Assembly (NCBI GenBank): GCA_016748015.1 | Contig: JAAOMT010000046.1 | Coordinates: forward strand, 871,459-935,458 | DNA length: 64,000 bases | DNA from: Geosiphon pyriformis | Taxonomy: Eukaryota; Glomeromycota; Glomeromycetes; Archaeosporales; Geosiphonaceae | Direction of reading: 5' to 3' | Shown: positions 13,050 to 25,378 of the stretch, in pieces | Layout: each line of letters opens with the position of its first letter | How positions within the stretch are numbered: the stretch's first letter is position 1 | Program-made: the position numbers and the translations under genes | The notes under the pieces: model-generated | Told to the model about the DNA's origin: nothing | What the model saw: only the letters and a program-made list of their open reading frames with translations | The model's database searches: none

Positions 13050-13577
13050 ATGCCTGAATGCATGCATGATACTGATACAGGGTTTAATCTAAGATATCTA
13101 GGAAAAAATCCCATCAAATTGGAACCATATTTACACACTTGTATTGATCTAAAAATAGAACTGAAAATTTTAGCAACAACAATGATTCAATTAGCCTCCA
13201 AGAGTAGTTTAACAAAAAAGGGGATAAACATCAAAGAAGGAATAATTGATGCAGAATATGTAGGAAATATCATTGCTATGTTACAAAATGATTCAGAAAA
13301 AGCATATACCATAGATTCAAATGAAAAGATAGCTCAAGCAATCTTCCTATCTTTGGTAAAAATAGCTCAGCTAGTATTAGTAAGAAACAGGGAAGAATTA
13401 GGGATTATTGCTAAAGGGATACAGAGATTCAGATCAATGAGTAGAATAGATATACTAGTTAATATGGCAGAGGAAGAGATTATTGACAAAGAAGAAATTA
13501 TCTTAACTCATCAATCAATTTTCATTTCACCATATGACCAGTATATGTTAGCCATAAAAAGAGAAGTAAAGAATTAA
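13050..13577 (+). other. Element A: dUTPase domain within ORF1
   Basis: The five trimeric dUTPase motifs are in order: DTGFNLRY (motif 1), ASKSSLTKKGI (2), GIIDAEYVGNI (3), NEKIAQAIF (4) and GIQRFRSMSR (5). dUTPase turns dUTP into dUMP and so limits uracil in new cDNA. Motif 1 has Asn for Asp and motif 5 has lost its glycines, so this copy should be inactive. Element B keeps motif 5 as GIQGFGSTGR. Confidence 0.87.
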
Positions 13578-15307
13578 GCTCAGTTGTTTGAAGCAAAAGC
13601 CACCATTTGCAAATCAGGAGAAATTGGACTCACTAATCTCTACATATCAGCCAAAAGCCCCAAAAACATCAAAATTTCCATCTACAACACAACTGGAAAT
13701 GTTATTGAGATACCAAAAAGAACTATTATCAAATACTTGACCACTGAAGTTGAGGATCAACCACCAAATTATGTTCCAAATTTTCTACAGCTTTGTGAAT
13801 ATGTGGACATTACATCACAAACCATCTACAGACAAAGTAAATATTATCTGTTCCAACCAAAACAATTGAAACAGATAAACATGGAAAATCTAGACCCACT
13901 CCAATAGATGTAATTAAAAATGTTACTTAGCAATTTCAATGATATTTTTACTAGTGAAAATAAATTTGGCTGCACCAACATCATCCAGCATCAAATCAAG
14001 ACTGGAGATGCAATGCTAATAAAACAAAGAGCATATAGAATACCACCAGCTAGCCATGAGATCATCCATCAAGAAATCAATTAAATGCTTGACAACAGGC
14101 TAATTCAGCCATCAATGAGTCCATGGTCATTACCAGTAGTACTAGTCCAGAAGAAAAATGGGAAAATCCACTTTTGTGTAGATTACCAGAAACTAAATGG
14201 AGTAACCAAAGGTGATAGCTATCCAACTCCAAAGATCCAAGAACTATTCAATGCTTTTGGAGAAAATAAATGGTTCTTAACACTAGATTTAGATAGTGGT
14301 TACTGGCAAATAGCCATGAATCCAGCCGACAAAGAGAAAACAGTATTTACCACAAGAGAAGAAAATTTTGAATTTGAAGTTATGCCATTTGGCTTGATAA
14401 ATGCTTCAGCAACATTCCAACAGTTCATGGAAATTGTCTATACTGGATTACTATAGAAATTAGTAGTTGTTTACTTAGACAACACAAATGTGTTTTCAAA
14501 AACATTCAATGATTATCTTTACCATTTCCAACAAGTATTTGAAAGACTCAGACAGGCAGAATTGAAACTAAATGCCAACAAATGCTTCTTTGAAAAAACA
14601 GAACTAAAATTCTTGGGACATATTGTAAGCAAAGATGGCATCAAAACAGATCCAGACAAAATTGAAGTTGTCAAGAACTTTCCAGTACTTAACAATCTCA
14701 CAGAATTAAGAGCATTCTTAGAGTTCGCAGAATATTATTACTGTTTTATCAAAAACTTTTCGAAACTGGCTCAGCCACTTTACCATCTACAAACCAAGAA
14801 TGTAAAATATAAATAGACCAAAGCTCAACAAGAAGCATTCAACACATTAAGAAGAAAGCTTATCCAAGCTTCAGTATTGATGTATTCAGATCACAACAAA
14901 CCATTCATAATTACTACTGATGCATCAGGCCAAGCATTGGGAGCAGTACTATCACAAAGAGAACTGGATGGAAGAGAGCATCCAGTAGCTTATGCAAGTA
15001 GAAGCTTAAGTTCAGCAGAAAAGAACTATGAAACTCCAGCACTAGAACACTTAGCTATCTATTGAGCCGTCATCAAATAGAAAAAATACTTGGGTTAGAA
15101 GTCTGATGTGTACACTGATTATAAAGGATTGACTTCAATCCAGAAACAGGAATTTGGAGACAATTGCCATGTCAGATGGAAAATAGAACTTTCACCATTT
15201 AATTATACAGTATATTATAAAAAGGAAAAAGACAATGGAAATGCTGATGGATTGTTGTGAATAAAACAAATCTAAAAACATTTCAACCCAAAAAAATATA
15301 ACAAAAG

Positions 15308-16672
15308 ATGAATATACAAAAATACCAACAACTTTAACATTATATAAATACCCAATTGTTCAAGAAAAAATTATCTCAAAAGGAACAAAACAATATAAAA
15401 CAACAAGCAAAACATTTTATTAACTTTCAAAATATACTTTACCAAAAGAACAAAAAAAATCCAGATTAACCAACCAGAGTAATCACAGAACCAAAGAAAG
15501 AGACAGTATTATTCAACATGTACTCAAATCCAACAGCAGGATATTTTCATAAAGAAGCAACTATAGAAAGAACCAGGAAAAGATAGTATTGGCCATTAAT
15601 GTATCCAAATATCATCCAATATGTTCAAAATTGTGATGCTTGTCAGAGAAAAAGGGGAACAAGATTCAGTGAACCATTAAGACCAATCAAAGTGGGACAA
15701 CTATTTGATCACATTGAAATTGACTTAGTCAGACCATTAACAATTACCAGCAGAGGCAATAGTAGCCATGGACTATCTCATTAAATGACCAGAAGCAAAA
15801 GCCATTCAAAAAGCAGATGCAGAATCCATTGCCAAATTCATTCATTAAGATCTGATCTGTCGACATGAATGTCTAAAAGAATTATTATCAGATCAAAGAA
15901 TCCACTTTGTGAATATAACATTAGCAGAATTAAGCCAAAAATTTGGAATAAAAAGACCACTATCATCACCATACTATTTACAAACCAATGGATTAATTAA
16001 AAGATTTAATAAAACACTGTGTGAAGTGATTGCTAAAATCAGTCAAAAAAACCAAGACAAATGAGATTTGTTTATATCATCAGTATTATTTGCTTATTGG
16101 ACAATGAGACAAGATACTACATAAGCAACACCATTTGAATTAGTATATGGTAGAACAGCAACATTACCAGTTGAGGTAGAGATCAACACATATCCAACTG
16201 AACCAATAACAGAAACTAATTTCCAAGAAACATTGTTGAGAAGAACATATGACTTAATGGAAACACTAAAAAACAGATAACAAAAAGCAGTTAATAACAT
16301 CCAAAAGTCTCAAGAAAAGCAAAAAGAACAACATGATAACCAATTACCAGATAAACCAGTTGAATTTAAAATTGAAGACAAAGTATTTTTACATCGTATC
16401 AAAGTGAAAAACAATGGAATGGAAAATTTGACCCTAAATGAAATGGACCATTTCACATAAAAGAAATTCTTGGAAATATACCTTATAAATTAAAATGAAA
16501 CAACAAAATCTTAGCCAAAGCAGCATATGGTGATTGACTGAAACCATATCACCAAATAGCATCATCATCCACCAATAATATTCCACAATTGGGAGTACAA
16601 TGAATATTAGTCCAATCAGATAAGATTTTATGAGATCTGGAACCAATCATAATCATTGAACCAAACATGTAA
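15308..16672 (+). pseudogene. Element A ORF2: separate integrase ORF
   Basis: The ATG at 15308 lies 32 nt after the ORF1 stop and in another frame. The reading starts MNIQKYQQLQ and ends with TAA at 16670-16672, in the same frame as the ATG. Integrase features are the zinc-binding NCDACQRKRGT, the core start IDLVRPLTI and later core pieces, plus a C-terminal part. Stops and at least one frame slip (near 15760) break it. The B and C homologues are both exactly 460 codons long and start at equivalent ATGs. Confidence 0.78.
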
Positions 16673-16705
16673 AAAAATCAAACAATAAAAAAAGTATATA
16701 AAGAC

Positions 16706-17372
16706 ACAGTATACACAACAAAAGCAACCAAAAAAAATAGAAATACCAGATCATATTCACACCATAGCTTAACAATTATTCCAGGCATTAAGTCAACAAC
16801 CTTTAGACATAAAAATTATCATTAACAACCAAACAATTTGCTATTAAAACACCAAAAGAAAGACAAAAAATACACCATATTAGTGATTACCAAAGAATAA
16901 TAAAAACTGGTCAGATAACATAATAGAAAAAATAAAGAATACTTTTGGAAAAATATCTATTATGGCACCAACAGAAGAACTTACAAAAGAGAACTGAAAG
17001 CAATGAACAGAACAACTTCTAATATCATACTGCTACTACCAGTTAGATCGGAAGTTGAATATTCAGGAGTTGTATATTGACAAATTTAAGAGAATATTTA
17101 ACCAAAACATAATACAGCAAATTGAAGAATTTATTGGAAAGAAGATAAACTCAACACTACATGTGAGAACAATTTACTGACTGCACAACATATTTCAGAA
17201 CTATTCAGAAATATTGTTACACTCTGACATGGAAACCATAATTATTAACCAATGGGGAAGAATAAACAATGTACAAGTAGAAGATGTGAAAAATAAAGTC
17301 GAACAAACAATACTAAAAAAAAAAGTATTAGAGCTAATTCAAAATGAAGATTTCAACAAAGCTCAATATTAA
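16706..17372 (+). pseudogene. Element A ORF3: post-integrase ORF, function unknown
   Basis: The region between integrase and the polypurine tract can be read, with breaks, as a protein similar to the 217-codon ORF3 of element B (LISYCYYQ, LNIQELYIDKFKRIFN, ending NKAQY). The start codon equivalent to B's ATG is ACA (16706). It has no recognised domain, signal peptide or membrane segment. It occupies the place where some Gypsy elements carry an env-like gene, but nothing supports that role. Confidence 0.55.
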
Positions 17373-17387
17373 AAAAAAAGGAGATAA
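17371..17387 (+). other. Polypurine tract of element A
   Basis: AAAAAAAAAGGAGATAA lies directly before the 3' LTR and is the expected primer site for plus-strand cDNA. B has TATTAAAAGGAGGGAATAA at the same place. Confidence 0.8.
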
Positions 17388-18175
17388 TATTACTCATAAA
17401 AAGAAAACAGATATAGGGAAAATAGTAGACCAATAAGTAAATAGCATTTAGCATGTAAACACATTGCTCAGCAATGTAGAGCAATGACAAAAATTACAGC
17501 ACATTACTCAAGAAATCATAGCATATTGCTCAGGAATATAAGTGATCTCATAGAACATCAATTATGTATATATAGCAGTAGTATTAAAAGTAGAAAAAAA
17601 GACATTGTAGTTTAGATTTGATTTAAGCAACCTTCCATTTACACATATTAATAAATAATTATTCATTATCTTAATCCACTCTCCACTATCAACACTTCAT
17701 GTTGATAGTAATTAATACTTAACCACACTGGAACAATAACTCTTGATCACGGCTATTGATGGGATATTAACTCATAATTGCTTTTATTTCATTTCTGTAT
17801 CTTCTTTATTTCTTTTTTATTTTTTTTTGTTGTTTTATTGATTTACTAAAAATTGATTAAGAATTAAGTGCTAAGATACAGACATCATAGTAACTGGTAA
17901 AAGATCTGTGAAACAAGAGTAAAACACTCATAGATTTGAGGATAGTTTACCAAAAGGATTACCAGCCACCACACTGAGAAAAAAATTTGACAAAACTGTG
18001 GTTTTGAGAAGCTATAAATAAAACTCTCAATTAACTTTCTGTCTATTATACAAAAAACTCCACAACAAAACCTTTAGATAAATCACATCTTCAAATATCA
18101 ACACCAAAATACCAACCTAGTACCAAGTTACAGATTTGTTATTTGATTTGAGACCCCAAATAATTATTTGTAATA
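17388..18175 (+). repeat. 3' LTR of element A
   Basis: It starts TATTACTCAT (TGTTAC with a G to A change) and ends TTTGTAATA (with C to T). It aligns along its length with 8324-9090, with many transitions and small indels. The flanking GTGC at 18176-18179 is the right target-site copy. Confidence 0.9.
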
Positions 18176-18179
18176 GTGC
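18176..18179. repeat. Right target-site copy of element A (GTGC)
   Basis: See 8320-8323. Read on the minus strand, an ancestral GCGC restores a Lys-Arg-Leu reading through the LINE ORF2 at this point. Confidence 0.5.
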
Positions 18180-21100
18180 TTTTGCACTGTAACCGGTAGG
18201 CAGTAGTGCAAAGCTTTCAAAAAATATAAATGCAGATTAGCAGTAGACTTGCTAGTAAACCCAGCTGTCATATGCAAATCAAGGTGCCAAACCAAAGCAG
18301 TATGAACCCAATTTACATCACCAATTATATTACTGGCAATAACAGTAGAACTGGGTTTAACCTCCCAACCAGCACAATTTACAGTCCTAAAAATATCCTG
18401 AACAAAATGCCGAATATTACCAGATACCACCATCCCATCAGTTTTAATGAACATTTTCTTAATTAAAACAAAAAGCACCAAATTTAAACTTGCAGCTGAA
18501 TTGACCAATTTATCAGCATGTTCATTACTCACAACACCCAAATGTCTTTTAACCTTATGCCAAACAACACTAAGTCTTTTATCTCTTATCAGATTCACAA
18601 CATTATGTCACTCCATCCAGCAACAGTTATGGAAATCTGGAGAAGCCAAAACCAACTCAGCAGTACAAGCATCTAAGGCAGCCTAACTGTCTGAATAAAT
18701 CACAACAAAACTGTAAGAAAAAACACACTCCAAAGCTAAAGTAATTACCTGCAACTCTGCCAAAGTAGAAAAAACCAATCTATCAACCCTGACACCAATA
18801 CCCAGATCCATATCTAAGAAATAAGCAGCTGCACCACATTCTATCTCCCACGTACCAAAATTTTTTAAAGATCTATCCATGTAAACCTCAATAACTTTTA
18901 AATTAGAAGTGAGAAAACACTGCTTCATCTAAAGAACACCATCCAAACTACTAACATCCAATGACTGGAGTTTAGCAATAAGGAGATCTTCACAAGAGGA
19001 GGAGTAGACCAGGAAACCACATGCCAAATCAAACCAATAAGAGACTAGGCCTTTTGGGTCTAGCCTTTTTCAATGGCAGAAGCTTTTCCAGTCAAAAATT
19101 GTACTTCTCTTGGTATACAGCTGTTTGACAAAAGCAACCCCAAATCTTTTGAGTGAGTGCAAAATCTCATAAAACAAATGATCCCCCAGAACTAAAGATA
19201 TAGGTGTCCCACCAGAAAAATGAAATGCCGCATGAAAAAAGTTCCCAAGAGACACACCACAATTCAAAAAAATCTTTACAACACTAGCCAGAAAATTGTT
19301 GACTGGACTAACATACAACCTTACTGGACAACATAAAGAGTAAACAGGCAACCAACTTAGAACCTGTAGGTCAAGAGACTTATGAATAAACAAGTGATCC
19401 AGAATTCCACCAGTATTCGAGAAACTGAGCACAGAAGCCAATTTGCACTCAGCCTGCAACTACTTAAAAGACTTCAGACTATACAAAGATAGATGATGAA
19501 AAACTTTATTAGAAAAATTCTTTGGTAGTCCAGCCTTAAGTCTCAAATCTTTTCTAATCAACGTGTCCCACTTAATGTATACACCTTTAGAAAGAAAACT
19601 AAACTGAGATCTATAACCGACAATAGGTTACAACACAGCTGAAACCAGATAAAGAAACTGTTTGTTTGAAATAGCCTTTCTCAAAACCAAATTAACAAAG
19701 AACCTAACATCTGAATAAGTTTTTGCCAAACTGGGTTTGAACAAACTCTTAGATGACAAATAAATCCCAAGATACCTATAAGACTTCTCTCTATAAGCAA
19801 TTGAAATGACAGACCACTTATTGACAATGATGCTTCTTCTACTCTTTTGTTAATAGGAATAGCCACAGTTTTTTCATTATTAATAGAGATATTGTTTATA
19901 CTAAAAAATTCACTTGCAATGTCCAGAATATACTGAGTAGCAGCCTAACTACTTCCCACTCAAATCATGTCATTAACAAAAGCACTAGCTGTCAAAAACA
20001 AGATTAAACCACCATGGGTCTCCAATCTGCCAGTTTTAACAACAAATCTAGAGTCAATACAGTATTCACACAAACTCTTCTGACTTTTAACTTCACATAA
20101 AAAAGGATCATAGAAGATTTTTTATAGCAGGAAAGAAAACACCTTACCCTGGTCAAGACTATCATGCACCCAGTACCTATCAGTCAGGCCAAAATCAATC
20201 ATAACATGATTGACACAATCATTGTGAATACTTCCAAAAAATCTGATGAAATGATTACACATTTTAATTCGAACTAAACTATTTCATAAATGGTGTCAAC
20301 CAACAGAGTCATAAGCCTTCTGCATATCCTGTAAAACAAGCCAAAGCTCATGATTTTTTTCTAAAGCATCTTCAATAACCGAGCCAATGGCAAAAATAGG
20401 AGACTGAATGGTAGTGCCCTTAAGCATGGAGAAATTGTCACCATAAAGAACATCAAACACACTGCATGCTAATGAAATTCTATCAGAAAGTAACTTGGAG
20501 AGAATTTTACAAACAGTTTTAATCAAAACAATTAGTCTAGTATTGATCAGAACACTCTCTCACTCATAAGGCTTAGAAATTATAAACACTCAAGCTTTCT
20601 TCCAACATTGGAGTACAGACTCATAAACCAAACAGAGATTCAATAGATCCAACAACATACCAAGTACAGAACTGTCATAATGCTTTCAAAGTTCATTTGT
20701 AATACCAGACAAACCAGTTGCTTTGCTGTCTGACAGATTTTTGATTACATGCACCAAATCTTTATAGCTAATAGTTTCCATTACTCCAGAAAAAGCATCA
20801 TTGTCGACATAACCTAACAGCAGGTATTGATGCTGCCACAAATCAGGAATGTTATATGGCACCATCTTCTTCCTTGTCCAACTTTCTATAATCTTGTCAA
20901 CATTATTTTTAACATCAACTGGGTCCACAATTAAACTACCATCAGAAACCAAGTGGTCTAGCACCACTTTCTGAAAAAAATGTTCTAAAACACTATGGAT
21001 TGTATAGCCTTTGTTAACTGTAAAACTCTCTATCCACTTTTTAATAGCAGATCTAATGCCTGACTTCTCAGCACATAAAGACTCAGTCAGTTTAGACGCA

Positions 21101-22283
21101 TAATAAGATTTTTTCATATCAAAGAGAGCAGAATGTATACAATCAGAATTTGTATCAGAGCTAATAAGAACCTAAATAACAAATGTCTTGTCAGCATCCA
21201 GAGAGTTCCAATGTTCCAAAATAGAGAAAAATTTGTTAAGTATTACTTCATAAGAAGCTTTGGCTAACCTTGAAACCAAAACTTTCAGTTTGTAAATCCT
21301 AGACAACTCCTTGGTAAAAATCTTATCATAGCCCTTAAACCATTTTTTTTGAAGACATTATTAGCCAAAATAGATACTACTTTGTGAATAGTATTCCACA
21401 TAGCATCTAGATCTGAATACTTCTTAGATGTGGCAAACTTATCAGAAAACATAGCAGTATTGGCCATTATAGCATTCTTGAACTCACTTCATGTAACCTT
21501 ATTAGTATTATTAAAGTCAAATTTCCAGTGATCTCTGTTTGTCTGTTTGCAAAAAGAGTTCAATTGCACATCCAAAAGTCCACCTAAACTTATAGACACA
21601 GAGACAGCATGATGATCAGTATTAAAGTGCTTACTAACACTCAGAACATTACAGCACAGAATCACATTGACCAAACTCGAAAAAACAAAGATGTAGTTAA
21701 TTGTTTTAATGACACTTCTTGAATTTTTCCATGTAGACATTTTGGTTACTGAACTTTCAGCTAAGGAATTAACTAAACCCAAACTGAAACACTTTTTAAA
21801 ACTTACACATTTGTAAGAACCATCTTTATTAAAGTTGCCACTAAGGATAATAAAAGTAGACTCATTTGTAGCTTTGACAATAAGAAAGTTAACAGTATCA
21901 GCTTGGGAGAAACAAACTGCAGAAGAAGCACTAACATAGAGCCCCAGAATCAAAACAGAAAGTCTATTTTTAAAGAGCAACTTGATAAAGATAAGACAAC
22001 CAGATACTTCAGAAATTTTACTCACATGTCTTGTCAAAGAATTATTTATAACTATAGCAACACTCGAACCCAAGTAACCAGAATCCAAACCCGAGATAAA
22101 CACTCAAACACTATTGAATTTGTTGGCAATCCATGGGTGGACTTTTCTTTTCAGCTTTGTTTCTGTAAAAATTGAAACCAGATTGTTTATGTCTTTATGC
22201 CAATGCACAATATCATCTTGTTTAGCTAGATTGTTCATTCCTCTAACATTGCACATAGCAATTTTTCAAACTAAATCACTTAT
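18180..22283 (-). pseudogene. LINE ORF2: endonuclease, RT and RNase H (5' part)
   Basis: It begins at 22283, where ATA replaces the ATG overlap seen in the second LINE. In order: an exonuclease-endonuclease-phosphatase domain (ETKL, SGNFNKDGS where GDFN is expected, DTDHHAVSVS); RT (SDSKATGLSG about 20720, KTVCKILSKLLSDRIS about 20500, DMQKAYDSVG about 20310, and AFVNDMI about 19980 in place of FxDD); then RNase H (VYMDRSLKNFG about 18880, IYSDS about 18690, NEHADKL about 18530). Many stops are transitions. The C-terminus lies beyond element A at 8319-7747. Confidence 0.85.
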
Positions 22284-24234
22284 TGAGATGGAAGGGGAGC
22301 TGATAAACCCAAACCAGAGCATAAAGAATCCAATCTTGCCAAAACTGAACTGACCAAAACTTCCAAAGCTAACATCTTCAATTTCAAACCACCTATTTTA
22401 GTAGTAAGAACTTTTGAGCTGCTTAAACTTAGGTCAGAGGTAGCATTATTACTCACTAGAAGAAAATAAGAAAAAAACACTACCACACTATTCACAGCCA
22501 TATCTAAACTTAAAGCTGAATTCAAAGAAGCAGCAACAACAGGAAGAAAGACATGAGATAGAGACGACATCAGCACCAAATCCACAAAGCTCAATTTCCT
22601 CAGAATCTTAGAAATCTGGTCTAACAAAAGCTCTAAAAAGCACTCCAAAGAAGCCATGCAATTAGTCAAACTGGAGTCATTAAGAGAGTTGGAATTTGAT
22701 ACTAAAGGTTTTACACTTAAAAGTGAACCAGCACCAGAGGAAACTGACAAGACCACATAAAAAGAAGAGCTACCTGCAATCTGAGCCCAAGTTTTTCCAC
22801 CAAAAGACACTGGATAGGCAACTGGAGCCTGTTTTTTCTTATAAATATTAGTCAAACAAACCTGATCTTGGAAAAACACCACCCACTTATGACAAATTTC
22901 AAAATTTTCATCAACTGAACACACATCAGAAATATGACCAAATTGTTTACACTTGGCACAGCAAGCCAAAAAAAGACCAGCCCAGTGCAAATTCACACCC
23001 TTATAAACTGAAACAGAACCAATAGCAGCCAATTTAGATGTCTTACTATCAAAACAGACTACTGTACATCTATTACAAACATATAAACCAAGATTATGGC
23101 CAATAAAGCAAGTTTTTTTACCATAAGAATTCATCAAATCTGACAAACCATGAGCAGTAGTGCCAACTAAAAATATATACAACAAAGCCTGATGATGATT
23201 CCTGGCCATCCACAATTCCTTGTTATTTAATGCCAATGCAACACAAACAGAATTTTTATTCACAAGAACTGACCATTTAGAAGCAACTAAGCTAATCACA
23301 TCTGATAACTCAAATTTCACTAAAGCTTTTTGCCAAAGCCCAATTAGTTGTATTCTAATTGAAATCACCTAACCAAATTTAGAGAACACTTCAATCACCA
23401 ATTTGGGAAGATCCACTGGAATCTTTTTGATGATCACCTCCTGATTTAAATGGCTGTTTACCTTTCTCAGATTATTATTAACAATAATTTTCTTACAGAT
23501 TGCCAATTTCTTTGCCTTTTTTATACTAAACTCAGATGTAAATAAAGCTTTGATGATCCCTGAGAATTTTAATAAAGTTGATGCCCCCCCAAAACCATCA
23601 ATTCGATAGAAAATTTTTTTAATTGCAATCAACTTATCACTATTTGTTTTTCCAAGCATGGCAGACAACTCAACATCCAATGTGAACAATTTTACTGACT
23701 CAAAGCTCTTTTTTTCTAGAACACATGACTTGATACTTGGCAGCTGATTAGAACTTTGAAACTTGGAAGACTGGAGCTCCAAAATGTCATTGATGTTATT
23801 CATATCATTAAAAGAAAGTTTTCTTGGTGGTTGTCCCAGAACATACATCTTTATCCGTGTCTTTTTTGGAGTCATATTATCCACCATATTATTAGCTTCA
23901 GAATTTCAAAAACCACGTAACTTGTTTCCTTTGCCACCATATTGGTTATGTTTTCCAAGTTAGACACTCCACTAACACTAGCATTTTCACTCTTTACTTT
24001 ACTATCTCAAGACATCTTGCACTCCAAATCACCAGATTGTAAAACATTGCCAGGAACAGGACCAGCCAATAAATTCACCATACCACTAGGTATATTAGGA
24101 TTTTTAGATTTCTTGTACAAAGGGCCACAAGAGTATATGCTTTCAATATACACTTTCTTTTTATTATTAAACCAGGTCCTCAATCCAGCCAAAACGGAAT
24201 TAAAACCACCAGCAAAGGAGCCTACTGGTTTCAT
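22280..24234 (-). pseudogene. LINE ORF1: RNA-binding protein with CCHC knuckle
   Basis: The start is at 24234 (MKPVGSFAGG), aligned with MELVGSSAGG of the second LINE. It has a low-complexity N-terminus, a conserved region (FTLDVELSAMLGKTNSDKLI, then KKIPVDLPK...SKFG and LIGLWQKALVKF, an RRM-like layout) and a zinc knuckle, CCAKCKQFGHISDVC (about 22950). A helical C-terminal part follows. An in-frame TAG at about 23370 is a CAG to TAG change when compared with the second copy. The stop is at 22280-22282. ORF1 proteins of such LINEs package the element RNA. Confidence 0.82.
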
Positions 24235-24358
24235 CACAACAAAAGAAGAAAGTTGGAAAAAATAATTAGAAAAAAACAAGGGTAGAAAGGAATAGGACTA
24301 ATTAAAACTTCTATAAAATATCACTCTTGTCATAGTTAAGGAATTGACAAGAGAAAGA

Positions 24359-24889
24359 TTATTTAGTTATAGTATTTAAAAAAATTTAAAATATAAATAT
24401 TATACAAAAAACTATATAAAAACCAATAATAATTTTATTAAATATTAAAACAAAAACTATTCACTTAAAAAATTTTTAATAATTAATAATTATTTCTTGA
24501 GTATTATTAAATATAATATTATTAAAAAACAAAAAATTTTATTTTTATTTAATTAATTTAATTTTTAAAATTAAATATTTTAAAAAACAACCAACATAAA
24601 AAATTTTTCTCTTTTTTATTTAAAATTTCCTAAAAAGCATATTTTGAAAAAAAAGTTTTTTGTTTTTCTGTTTTATACTTTATAATTTCTCAAAAAACTA
24701 ATCTATTTGTTATTAAATTGGCTGCTATCATAAGTGATTTTATAACTAAAAAAAATCTGTTAAAATTTTGGCTTCAAATTTAATTAATAAAAGCTTGATT
24801 CAAAAACAGAAAGCATTCTTTGGCAAAATTAAATATTTGGATAATAAAACAAATTTGAATTTTAGTTAATTAAAACATATTATTAATTA
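24359..24889. other. AT-rich DNA between two LINE remnants
   Basis: No coding region, repeat or known element end was recognised. It lies between the 5' end of the minus-strand LINE and a plus-strand LINE ORF1 relic. Confidence 0.5.
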
Positions 24890-25378
24890 ATTTATTAAGA
24901 TGAATACAAATAAAAATGTGTCCAAAATAATCTCTTTAAATAGTAATAATAGTTATACAATAAATAGTAAAAATAAAACACAGTTTAATTTTAAAATAAA
25001 TATCTTCAAAGCCAAAAAAATTTATATTGATACTGTTTTTGGTTTTCTAATTAATTTTATTAACTATAATATGAATAATAATGAACTTTTTTTCTCTTTT
25101 TATCTTTTTATTTATTTTAACAAAAAATAAATTAATCCAAAAATTACTAAAACTTAAGTAAAAGTATTTATAAGGAAATTTTTTGTTTTGAATATTAATT
25201 TCTTAGCAATAGATAACAAATTAGCAATAATAAAAACTTAAATCATTAAAAATTTTTTTTTAAAAGTTAATAGTATTAAGAAGACTACTATCTTCTCAAA
25301 ATTTAAAGAGATTATTAAATTAATATTTATTTCTGAAGAGAGTTTAAATAAAGCTGCATTATTAACTAGTAGTAAATT
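24890..25378 (+). pseudogene. Relic of a LINE ORF1 in the opposite orientation
   Basis: Frame-shifting readings match LINE ORF1 in order: KAKKIYIDTVFG (like NKKKVYIESIYS), FVLNINFLAIDNKLAIIK (like FTLDVELSAM...KLIAIKK) and FSKFKEIIKLIFISEESLNKA (like LKFSGIIKALFTSEFSIKKA). It is very AT-rich and ends abruptly near 25378 at the Gypsy relic D. The 76-codon open frame at 24900-25130 is part of this relic, not a gene. Confidence 0.6.

Larger units (their letters stand above)
9153..15275 (+). pseudogene. Element A ORF1: Gag-PR-Cys-rich-dUTPase-RT-RNase H
   Basis: One frame runs from about 9153 to a TAA at 15273 (about 2,040 codons) with many stops but no frameshift that I could see. In order: Gag N-terminus; Gag core (10047-10694); CCHC knuckle 10785-10826 (CHNCSKQGHIRADC); retropepsin about 11430-11760, with LNSR where LDSG is expected; Cys-rich module 12168-12800; dUTPase 13050-13577; a beta-rich linker 13584-13907; RT 14040-14830 with YLDN (14472-14483) in place of YxDD; RNase H from about 14860 (TTDASGQALGAVL). 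The start is unclear: no ATG is present where the B reading begins. Lost catalytic residues and stops show that it is inactive. Confidence 0.88.
8324..18175 (+). mobile_element. Ty3/Gypsy LTR retrotransposon A, complete but decayed
   Basis: It has two LTRs (767 and 788 bp), a primer-binding site, three ORFs in series and a polypurine tract. ORF1 stays in one frame for about 6.1 kb despite many stops. ORF2 (integrase) and ORF3 follow. It lies in the ORF2 of the left LINE. The LTRs have clearly diverged, so the insertion is not recent. A and B are close relatives; C belongs to a separate lineage with the same layout. Confidence 0.92.
7600..24358 (-). mobile_element. Degenerate non-LTR retrotransposon (LINE), split by Gypsy A
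   Basis: The 5' end at about 24358 (CTTTCTCTTGTC on the minus strand) matches the 5' end of the second LINE at 59481. ORF1 lies at 24234-22280. ORF2 lies at 22283-18180 and resumes after the Gypsy insertion at 8319-7747. An A-rich tail (AATAAAAAAAATAAATAAA-type on the minus strand) is at about 7600-7625. Many stops and lost starts show that it is dead. The protein domains on the two sides of element A join in sense, which proves the insertion. Confidence 0.85.

Noticed and set aside
15273-15310. Programmed frameshift between RNase H and integrase
   Set aside because: There is a stop and a spacer of 32-62 nt, the relative frames differ between A/B and C, and each integrase starts with an ATG.
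18230-18686. Plus-strand open frames opposite the LINE RNase H region
   Set aside because: The minus strand has recognisable RNase H residues in the right order; the plus readings have none.
24900-25130. Small plus-strand gene
   Set aside because: Its residues align with LINE ORF1 and the match continues past its stop in other frames.
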